A stretch of 7,678 nt of DNA, from positions 1 through 7,678 of the forward strand of contig JAFPAS010000106.1 in NCBI GenBank assembly GCA_017424205.1, read 5' to 3'. Shown here piece after piece: positions 1 through 5,298 of the stretch. Position 1 is the stretch's first letter; every line of letters begins with the position of its first letter. Position numbers and translations under genes: made by a program. The notes under the pieces were generated by a model that was given only the letters and a program-made list of their open reading frames with translations, was not told the DNA's origin and did no database searches. This DNA is from Prevotella sp. GTDB taxonomy: Bacteria > Bacteroidota > Bacteroidia > Bacteroidales > Bacteroidaceae.

Positions 1-1
1 A

Positions 2-283
2 TTTGACGTGCTCGAAATCGCTAAAGGGTCTTGGGTTGAAGCAATCTTTGCTAAATGCAAGCCTGCCATCATGAAAGATACAACAGGCAGCATGTCTGAC
101 TATGACAATGACGATGATGATCTTGACGAAGATGATGATTTACCAGAGGACAACTACGGAAAAGACGATGACGACGATCTTGACGAAGATGAACTGACAG
201 CTGAAAGCTACCGCACTACCATCGAAGAGAACCCAGAAGACCTCGATATCACTGTCGACGACCTCGACGATGAGGACTATTAA
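2..283 (+). CDS. C-terminal fragment of an unrecognised protein with a highly acidic tail
   Basis: The frame is open from the first bases of the window (Phe-Asp precede the GTG at 8) and ends at TAA 281-283, so this is probably the 3' end of a longer gene that starts upstream. A short ordered-looking stretch (LEIAKGSWVEAIFAK) is followed by about 65 residues dominated by Asp and Glu, with two copies of a DLDED block. Such tails are usually disordered and occur on many nucleic-acid-binding or chaperone-like proteins, but I do not recognise the family and assign no function. Taking GTG 8 as a start would give a 91-residue protein, which is possible but less likely because the frame runs off the edge. 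A strong terminator follows 55 bases after the stop, which supports a real gene end here. The coding assignment is fairly sure; the identity is unknown. Confidence 0.7.
   Translation, partial: FDVLEIAKGSWVEAIFAKCKPAIMKDTTGSMSDYDNDDDDLDEDDDLPEDNYGKDDDDDLDEDELTAESYRTTIEENPEDLDITVDDLDDEDY
119..192 (+). repeat. In-frame 17-bp direct repeat within the acidic tail
   Basis: The 17-mer GATCTTGACGAAGATGA occurs at 119-135 and again at 176-192, exactly 57 bases (19 codons) apart. The bases just upstream are also similar (GATGAT versus GACGAC). Both copies encode D-L-D-E-D in the same frame. This suggests a small internal duplication in the acidic tail, although codon use constrained by Asp/Glu richness contributes to the match. 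Confidence 0.7.
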
Positions 284-337
284 TTCATCTCACTGGCAAG
301 AGAACACTGATTCGGAAAATATATTGACAACAAAACT

Positions 338-372
338 AAAAAGAGACAAGGGTGTCCTTGCCTCTTTTTTTA
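338..372 (+). terminator. Rho-independent terminator, probably bidirectional
   Basis: CAAGG at 347-351 pairs with CCTTG at 356-360 around a 4-base loop. After one A/C mismatch, the stem continues with AAAAAGAG (338-345) against CTCTTTTT (362-369), and the T-run extends further. The reverse strand also ends in a T-rich tract (TTTTTAGTTTTG), so the hairpin can serve both the acidic-tail gene on the plus strand and, about 205 bases past its stop, the convergent oxidoreductase on the minus strand. Confidence 0.88.
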
Positions 373-577
373 TTACATAGATTTACCCCATATTGAAGCA
401 ATACTTGCCAGGGAATTAAGAAACCTAACGTTTTATCTATTCAAGTTTCGCATGTTAAGAAGATAAAGGATACAGAATATAGATATATGGCTATCGTTGC
501 GAAGATAAAGGACAAATGAAGAAAACAAAGTTTTCACCTTTCACTTTTCCGTTTTCCGATTCCTCTACCCTTCTCTA
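373..577. other. Convergent intergenic spacer with a short direct repeat
   Basis: No convincing gene lies here. The 12-mer GAAGATAAAGGA appears at 459-470 and 501-512, 42 bases apart. GAAAAC/GTTTTC at 521-526 and 530-535 forms only a weak 6-bp hairpin without a good T-run, so it is not called as a terminator. AAGTTTCG-N3-GTTAA at 443-458 also appears after thrA at 5060-5075. The longest initiating frame in the middle (487-519) would give about ten residues and is not credible as a gene. Confidence 0.6.
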
Positions 578-2164
578 TCATAATTCACGCATACGTGCAT
601 ACTCTTCCGCCAGCATCTCTGCACAACGCTCTCCATCAACTGCCGCAGAAACGATTCCGCCAGCATAGCCAGCTCCTTCGCCGCAAGGATAGAGACCTGG
701 GGTGCTGATGTGCTGCAGTGTTAAGCTGTCGCGGACAATGCGAACAGGAGCAGACGTGCGTGACTCAACAGGGATGACCAGCGCTTCGTTGGTAAGAAAG
801 CCACGCGAACGAGAGCCAAAGACGGTGAAGGCATGGCGCAGACGTTGAGAAATATGAGGAGGCAGCCATTCATGAAGTGGTGATGACGCAACGCCAGGAG
901 TATAAGATGTAGCGGGAAGTGACGAACTATGTCGGCCGCTGACAAAATCAGCCATACGCTGTGACGGGGCACACTGTGTCTTTTGCGCCATAAGCCAGCA
1001 CTGATGTTCGAGATGCTCCTGCAGATGCATCATGAGCAGAGGGCTGGCAGGGTCATACTGTTCTTTAGGGAGCATGGCAGGTATATCTTCTGGGCGCACC
1101 TCAACCACCATGCCACTGTTTGACCATCTGCCTCCGCGAGAACTGGGCGACATTCCGTTGACTACGAGCTGACCGTCGGAGGTGGCTGCTGGGATGATGT
1201 AGCCGCCAGGACACATGCAGAAAGAGTATACGCCGCGCCCGTCTGACTGAGTGACAAAGCTGTATTCTGCTGCTGGCAGGTATTTGCCACGTCCTTCGGC
1301 AGAATGATACTGTATCTGGTCAATAAGGTGTGAGGGATGTTCGAGGCGAACACCGATGGCTATGCCTTTTGCCTCCACTGCTATCTGCTCGTCATGCAGA
1401 TAGTGGTAGACATCGCGTGCGCTATGTCCAGTGGCAAGTATCACCGCACCACGATACTCACGTCCGCCAGCAACAACTCCGCAAACCTGTCTGCCAGACA
1501 TTAGCAGATTTGTCATCTTTGTCTGGAAATGCACCTCGCCACCACATGCAATTATTGTGTTGCGCATAGATTCGATAACACCTGGCAGACGGTCAGTGCC
1601 GATATGGGGATGAGCATCAGCAAGTATTGAGAGCGATGCTCCATGCTGACAGAAAACACGCAGAATTTTATCTACCGACCCACGCTTCTTTGAACGGGTA
1701 TAGAGCTTGCCATCTGAATATGCGCCAGCTCCACCCTCGCCAAAGCAGTAGTTTGACTCAGGATTAACAGCATGTGTGCGTGAAATTAAAGCCAAATCTT
1801 TCTTGCGATCATGAACATTCTTGCCACGCTCTAAAACAATAGGACGCACACCAAGTTCAATGAGTCGCAGTGCAGCAAATAATCCAGCAGGACCGGCACC
1901 GACAACTATGGCCGATGGCGCTGACGACACATCAGGATATATGATAGGCTCAAAGGATGCAGCAGCAGGTTCTTCATCAATATATGCTCTCACCGTCAGA
2001 TTGACATACACCTGACGCTGGCGTGCATCAATAGAACGGCGCACTATAGCCACATGACGCAAGCTGGAAGGGGCAATACCCTTTTCGCGTGAGAGATATT
2101 TCGCAAGCTGCGACATTTGATAGGCTATCTCTGGCCGCACTCTGATTTGATATTCTTTTTGCAT
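578..2164 (-). CDS. FAD-dependent dehydrogenase (NAD(FAD)-utilising, COG2509 type), substrate unknown
   Basis: A complete 528-residue protein with start ATG 2164-2162 and stop TGA 580-578. It has a roughly 85-residue N-terminal region typical of this family, then a Rossmann dinucleotide-binding motif VVGAGPAGLFAA (about residues 87-98) ending in the acidic position of VLERG (110-114). Family blocks follow: CFGEGGAGAYSDGKL (140-154), the ATG strand-end motif VILATGHSARD (241-251), FCMCPGGYIIPA (315-326) with VVNGMS (334-339), and the C-terminal FAD-closing motif CGEGAGYAGG (494-503). Length and motif order match the widespread but functionally uncharacterised 'FAD-dependent dehydrogenase' group, predicted cytosolic with no signal peptide or membrane segment. 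AAGGAAG lies a few bases before the ATG and could aid initiation. It is divergent from thrA and convergent with the acidic-tail gene, so it is probably a single-gene transcript. The fold is certain; the substrate cannot be read from the sequence. Confidence 0.93.
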   Translation of the reverse strand: MQKEYQIRVRPEIAYQMSQLAKYLSREKGIAPSSLRHVAIVRRSIDARQRQVYVNLTVRAYIDEEPAAASFEPIIYPDVSSAPSAIVVGAGPAGLFAALRLIELGVRPIVLERGKNVHDRKKDLALISRTHAVNPESNYCFGEGGAGAYSDGKLYTRSKKRGSVDKILRVFCQHGASLSILADAHPHIGTDRLPGVIESMRNTIIACGGEVHFQTKMTNLLMSGRQVCGVVAGGREYRGAVILATGHSARDVYHYLHDEQIAVEAKGIAIGVRLEHPSHLIDQIQYHSAEGRGKYLPAAEYSFVTQSDGRGVYSFCMCPGGYIIPAATSDGQLVVNGMSPSSRGGRWSNSGMVVEVRPEDIPAMLPKEQYDPASPLLMMHLQEHLEHQCWLMAQKTQCAPSQRMADFVSGRHSSSLPATSYTPGVASSPLHEWLPPHISQRLRHAFTVFGSRSRGFLTNEALVIPVESRTSAPVRIVRDSLTLQHISTPGLYPCGEGAGYAGGIVSAAVDGERCAEMLAEEYARMREL

Positions 2165-2209
2165 AATCTTCCTTAATATGGATTAAATCTTGCCTGTCAA
2201 AAGCATTCA

Positions 2210-2280
2210 TATCACAGCTTTAGCTGGCTACATACATACATGTGATTTTCAGGCAAAAATATCACAGCTTAACAGCTGAT
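2210..2280. repeat. Repeated TATCACAGCTT with embedded CAGCT/AGCTG dyads (operator candidate)
   Basis: TATCACAGCTT occurs at 2210-2220 and 2260-2270, exactly 50 bases apart. Each copy leads into an inverted repeat: CAGCT-TT-AGCTG at 2215-2226 and CAGCT-TAAC-AGCTG at 2265-2278. A weaker CAGC-TAT-GCTG dyad lies at 2301-2311. TTGCCTG (2190-2196) and CAGGCAA (2250-2256), with ATCACA (2211-2216) and TGTGAT (2241-2246), add a larger nested inverted repeat. The second dyad falls between the proposed -7 and -33 elements of the minus-strand promoter. That placement would suit a DNA-binding regulator, but no regulator is known. Confidence 0.5.
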
Positions 2281-2283
2281 AAA
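2254..2283 (-). promoter_or_regulatory. Candidate Bacteroidetes promoter for the FAD-dependent dehydrogenase
   Basis: On the minus strand TATTTTTG (2261-2254) matches the Bacteroidetes -7 consensus TAnnTTTG, with a TTT (2283-2281) 19 bases upstream as a weak -33 element. A start near 2247 would give an 80-odd-base leader before the ATG at 2164. The match is by eye only. Confidence 0.42.
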
Positions 2284-2424
2284 TATTGTCAATTCAGTGG
2301 CAGCTATGCTGCTATGAGCAACCTAACGGCACTCACCACTCATGAATTTTATATATAATCGTTATTTTTTGATGCAAAATTACAGAAATAAATAGAAAAA
2401 ACATCAGTTTTGAGAAAAATATTG

Positions 2425-2432
2425 TAAATTTG
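2425..2432 (+). promoter_or_regulatory. Candidate -7 promoter element for the thrA transcript
   Basis: TAAATTTG fits the Bacteroidetes -7 consensus TAnnTTTG exactly. The best nearby TTTTG (2408-2412) is only 12 bases upstream, too close for a normal -33 box, so the -33 element is weak or absent. Transcription would start near 2438, giving a leader of roughly 180 nt before the thrA ATG at 2618. Confidence 0.55.
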
Positions 2433-2457
2433 CATTCGAAAAGTACATTAGCACATA

Positions 2458-2550
2458 ATGATGCGCATCTTGCGACGCCATGGCCTCTATCGTAGTGAGG
2501 AATGGCACGGGGACACACTCTTTATATGCATAATGTCAGGAATTGTTTAA
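2458..2550 (+). CDS. Possible leader peptide upstream of thrA (30 residues)
   Basis: A short open frame begins with ATGATG about 20 bases after the predicted transcription start and ends at TAA 2548-2550, seven bases before the second leader hairpin. It spans the whole first hairpin. The end of the peptide, LFICIMSGIV, has three isoleucine codons (ATA 2524, ATA 2530, ATT 2542) in its last eight positions and only one threonine. Isoleucine is made from threonine, so Ile codons would be a sensible sensor before thrA. No Shine-Dalgarno is seen, and the size is compatible with chance. Treat it as a hypothesis. Confidence 0.25.
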   Translation: MMRILRRHGLYRSEEWHGDTLFICIMSGIV

Positions 2551-2595
2551 CTGATAGCCAGACGCCCTCTCTCGTAGTGCGGGGATGCTGGCACG
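2474..2595 (+). promoter_or_regulatory. thrA leader RNA with two related hairpins (candidate attenuator or cis-regulatory RNA)
   Basis: Hairpin 1 pairs GCCAT (2477-2481) with ATGGC (2502-2506) and CCTC (2484-2487) with GAGG (2497-2500) around a 9-base loop. Hairpin 2 pairs GCCAG (2557-2561) with CTGGC (2588-2592) and an inner CCC (2565-2567) with GGG (2581-2584 region). The two are imperfect direct repeats: GACGCC at 2474 and 2561, CTCTNTCGTAGTG at 2485-2497 and 2567-2579 (12 of 13 identical), GGCACG at 2504-2509 and 2590-2595. The 3' arm of hairpin 1 (GAGG, TGGC) could instead pair with the 5' arm of hairpin 2 (CCTC 2566-2569, GCCA 2557-2560), excluding both hairpins. There is no U-run after either, so a simple intrinsic terminator is not evident. 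The second hairpin ends 25 bases before the thrA start codon. Confidence 0.55.
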
Positions 2596-2617
2596 AACAA
2601 AAGCTTAGAAACATAAA

Positions 2618-5053
2618 ATGAAAGTTCTTAAATTCGGAGGAACCAGCGTTGGTTCTGTAGAAAGTATCCTTAGCCTCAAGAAAATTGTAGAGAAAGAAGC
2701 TAAGGAAAATCAAGTTGTAGTAGTTGTTAGCGCTTTAGGCGGAATTACAGACAAACTTATTAATACGTCAACTCTGGCGGTGGAAGGAAAAGAAGAATGG
2801 CGCCAGGAATTTGACAACATGGTAGATCGTCATCATAAAATGATTGACACTATCATCACCGATAACAAAAAGAGAGAGAAACTATTCAATTGCGTAGACG
2901 CTATGTTCGAGCAGCTACGCTCTATATATTTCGGAGTATATCTTATTCATGACCTTTCGCCTAAGACGCTCGACGCTATTGTAAGCTACGGCGAGAGATT
3001 GTCGTCACAAATTGTGGCGGCACTCATTGATGGTGCGAAATGGTTCGATGCGAAATCGTTTATCAAGACAGAGAACAAGAACAACAAGCATACACTCGAC
3101 GCCGAACTGACTTATCAGCTGGTAAAGAAAACCTTTGCTGACCTGCCACGAATATCACTTGTGCCAGGATTTATCTCAACAGACAAGAATAACGGAGAGA
3201 CAACAAACCTCGGACGTGGAGGTTCTGATTATACAGCGGCAATCATTGCTGCGGCACTCAATGCAGAAGTTCTTGAAATATGGACAGATGTTGATGGCTT
3301 TATGACTGCTGACCCAAAGGTCATACCTGCAGCCTACACCATCAACCAGCTATCGTTTATTGAAGCGATGGAGCTGTGCAACTTCGGAGCAAAGGTTATA
3401 TATCCACCTACTATATATCCGGTATGTATCAAAAACATACCAATTAGGGTTAAGAACACATTTAACCCTGAACATCCAGGAACGCTTATAAAAGAAAAAA
3501 TTGACGACGACAACAAACCTATCAAGGGTATATCAAGCATAAAGGGAACAACACTGATAACCGTAACCGGATTGTCTATGGTAGGTGTGATTGGCGTAAA
3601 CCGCCGAATATTCACGGCACTTGCCGACAATGGCATCTCTGTATTCCTCGTGTCGCAGGCTTCGTCAGAGAATTCTACATCTATAGGTGTGAAGGACGAC
3701 GATGCTAAAGCCGCTATTGAGGTATTAAACAATGAGTTCAAGAAGGAAATACAGACAGGTGCGATGTATCCGATGGCGGCAGAATCTGGACTTGCCACAA
3801 TTGCTATTGTCGGAGAAAACATGAAGCATACGCCAGGCATTGCGGGCAAGCTGTTTGGCGCTCTCGGACGTTCGGGCATTTCGATAATTGCATGTGCCCA
3901 AGGTGCGTCAGAGACAAATATCTCGTTTGTCGTACAGGAGCAGTATTTGAGAAAATCACTCAACGTCATACATGACTCTTTCTTCCTTTCCGAATACAAG
4001 GTGCTGAATATCTTTATCTGTGGTGTCGGCACCGTGGGGGGAAAGCTTATAGAACAGATACATGAGCAGCAGGAGATTCTTAAAAGCGAGAATAGGCTGA
4101 ATCTAAACGTTGTAGGTATTGCATCGTCAAAGAAAGCTATATTCTCACGAGACGGCATCGACCTTAGCAACTACAAGGAATTACTGAACGCATCTGAACC
4201 AAGCAACGCACAGAAAATGCTTGACGGCGTGCTCAGCATGAATATTTTTAATAGTGTATTTGTTGACTGCACCGCCTCTGCAGAGGTGGCAGGATTATAT
4301 CAGTCGCTGCTGGAGCACAATGTTTCGGTTGTGGCTTGTAACAAGATTGCCGCATCATCTGATTTTGCAGATTACTTGAAACTGAAGAAAACAGCTCTTA
4401 AGCATGGTGTGAAATTCAGATTCGAGACAAACGTAGGTGCAGGACTTCCTATCATCGGCACAATAAACGACTTGATTCACTCTGGCGACAATATCATAAA
4501 AATTGAAGCCGTGCTGTCGGGTACTCTGAATTTCATATTCAACGAAATTGCTGAGGATGTACCTTTCTCTGAAACGGTGAGACGTGCTAAGGAGCAAGGA
4601 TATGCCGAACCTGACCCGAGAATTGACCTGTCGGGAATGGACGTGGTAAGAAAACTGGTAATACTTGCACGAGAAGCGGGATATCAGGTAGAACAGCAGG
4701 ATGTCGAAAAGAAACTATTTGTGCCTGATGAGTATTTCGAAGGAACAGTAGACGATTTCTGGAAGAAACTGCCACAACTGGATGCTGACTTTGAAGAGCG
4801 CAGAAAAGTGCTGGAGAAAGAAAACAAGAAATGGAGATTTGTAGCCAAACTTGAAAACGGCAAGACATCTGTATCACTGCAGACGGTTGACATGCGACAC
4901 CCATTCTACGAACTTGAAGGGTCAAACAATATCGTGATGCTTAATACGGAAAGATACAAAGAATATCCTATGCTGATACAGGGATATGGTGCTGGAGCTT
5001 CGGTAACGGCTGCAGGTGTCTTTGCCAATATTATCTCAATAGCTAATATTTAA
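2618..5053 (+). CDS. thrA: Bifunctional aspartokinase / homoserine dehydrogenase
   Basis: An 811-residue cytosolic enzyme for the first and third steps from aspartate toward threonine: ATP-dependent phosphorylation of aspartate, and NAD(P)H-dependent reduction of aspartate semialdehyde to homoserine. The kinase domain (about 1-290) opens with KFGGTSVGS (5-13) and carries NLGRGGSDYTAA (197-208) and WTDVDGFMTADP (222-233). Two ACT regulatory domains follow (about 312-380 and 392-455; VSQASSENSTSIGV 345-358). Families with this layout are usually inhibited by threonine. The dehydrogenase begins about 462 with the nucleotide-binding GVGTVGG (469-475), then VACNK (572-576), ETNVGAGLPII (603-613), SGTLNFIFN (634-642) and EPDPRIDLSGMDVVRKL (664-680). 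The length is normal for fused ThrA/MetL enzymes. ThrA rather than MetL is chosen because the kinase-like gene and thrC follow. The ATG at 2618 starts right at the KFGGTS strand, as expected. No Shine-Dalgarno is present. Confidence 0.97.
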   Translation: MKVLKFGGTSVGSVESILSLKKIVEKEAKENQVVVVVSALGGITDKLINTSTLAVEGKEEWRQEFDNMVDRHHKMIDTIITDNKKREKLFNCVDAMFEQLRSIYFGVYLIHDLSPKTLDAIVSYGERLSSQIVAALIDGAKWFDAKSFIKTENKNNKHTLDAELTYQLVKKTFADLPRISLVPGFISTDKNNGETTNLGRGGSDYTAAIIAAALNAEVLEIWTDVDGFMTADPKVIPAAYTINQLSFIEAMELCNFGAKVIYPPTIYPVCIKNIPIRVKNTFNPEHPGTLIKEKIDDDNKPIKGISSIKGTTLITVTGLSMVGVIGVNRRIFTALADNGISVFLVSQASSENSTSIGVKDDDAKAAIEVLNNEFKKEIQTGAMYPMAAESGLATIAIVGENMKHTPGIAGKLFGALGRSGISIIACAQGASETNISFVVQEQYLRKSLNVIHDSFFLSEYKVLNIFICGVGTVGGKLIEQIHEQQEILKSENRLNLNVVGIASSKKAIFSRDGIDLSNYKELLNASEPSNAQKMLDGVLSMNIFNSVFVDCTASAEVAGLYQSLLEHNVSVVACNKIAASSDFADYLKLKKTALKHGVKFRFETNVGAGLPIIGTINDLIHSGDNIIKIEAVLSGTLNFIFNEIAEDVPFSETVRRAKEQGYAEPDPRIDLSGMDVVRKLVILAREAGYQVEQQDVEKKLFVPDEYFEGTVDDFWKKLPQLDADFEERRKVLEKENKKWRFVAKLENGKTSVSLQTVDMRHPFYELEGSNNIVMLNTERYKEYPMLIQGYGAGASVTAAGVFANIISIANI

Positions 5054-5083
5054 TATTTTAAGTTTCGAGAGTTAAATTTCCCT

Positions 5084-5214
5084 AGTAGATAAGAAGTTAA
5101 GTAGTTATCGTTTTACACGTCCTTCGGACAGCAGTAAAACCTTTACCAAGGCGCCATTGCTAATATGTGTACAACTATCGGCTTGACTTCTTAACTACTG
5201 GTCATTTAACTACT
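5084..5214. repeat. Inverted-repeat element with internal hairpin, possible MITE-like or dispersed intergenic repeat
   Basis: AGTAGATAAGAAGT (5084-5097) is the reverse complement of 5186-5199 at 13 of 14 positions. In a second register AGTAGTTA (5100-5107) pairs perfectly with TAACTACT at 5192-5199 and again at 5207-5214. Inside, GTTTTAC (5110-5116) pairs with GTAAAAC (5134-5140) and encloses GTCC-TTC-GGAC (5119-5129). The element is about 130 bases with no coding capacity. The arms-plus-hairpin design resembles dispersed non-coding repeats or a small non-autonomous element, but target-site duplications were not clear and copy number is unknown from one window. Confidence 0.5.
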
Positions 5215-5236
5215 GCAGAAACTTCAGTTTAATATT

Positions 5237-5274
5237 AAAGAGGCATCACACAACAGAGTGGGCTCTCTTTTATT
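5237..5274 (+). terminator. Terminator-like hairpin just upstream of the homoserine-kinase-like gene
   Basis: AAAGAG (5237-5242) pairs with CTCTTT (5265-5270). Inside it GC (5243-5244) pairs with GC (5262-5263), and CAC (5247-5249) with GTG (5258-5260) around an 8-base loop. TATT follows. The U-run is short and the stem is interrupted, so it may be a weak or partial terminator of the thrA transcript, or an mRNA-stabilising 3' structure. It lies 25 bases before the next start codon. Confidence 0.4.
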
Positions 5275-5298
5275 GACACGACACGCACAATTTTATAT

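Larger units (their letters stand above)
5054..5298 (+). other. Intergenic gap inside the threonine gene cluster
   Basis: The 245 bases between thrA and the kinase-like gene contain no plausible gene. They hold an inverted-repeat element (5084-5214) and a terminator-like hairpin (5237-5274), listed separately. No convincing TAnnTTTG element was found. AAGTTTCG-N3-GTTAA at 5060-5075 resembles 443-458 in the other spacer. The gap is unusually long for consecutive genes of one pathway. Confidence 0.6.

Noticed and set aside
8..10. GTG at 8 as the true start of the acidic protein
   Set aside because: The same frame is open to the window edge with sensible residues before it, and no promoter can be seen, so a truncated longer gene is more likely.
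521..535. Terminator for the minus-strand oxidoreductase
   Set aside because: GAAAAC/GTTTTC is a weak AT-rich 6-bp stem with no clean T-tract. The bidirectional hairpin at 338-372 is a better candidate.
2439..2617. T-box, SAM or lysine riboswitch upstream of thrA
   Set aside because: No T-box core sequence, no lysine-riboswitch-like multi-helix junction and no SAM-type core were recognisable. Only two simple related hairpins are seen.
2588..2617. Intrinsic terminator directly before thrA
   Set aside because: The bases after hairpin 2 are A-rich (ACGAACAAAAGCTTAG) with no U-run, so a classical Rho-independent terminator is not supported.
3334..4170. Long minus-strand open frame (278 codons) within thrA
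   Set aside because: It lies fully antisense to the ACT and early dehydrogenase region of thrA, whose motifs are intact. The translation shows no recognisable domain and is rich in Ser, Pro and Ile, as expected for a shadow frame.
5084..5214. CRISPR-like array from the repeated AGTAGTTA/TAACTACT words
   Set aside because: The words are short, arranged as inverted rather than uniform direct repeats, and lack regular unique spacers.
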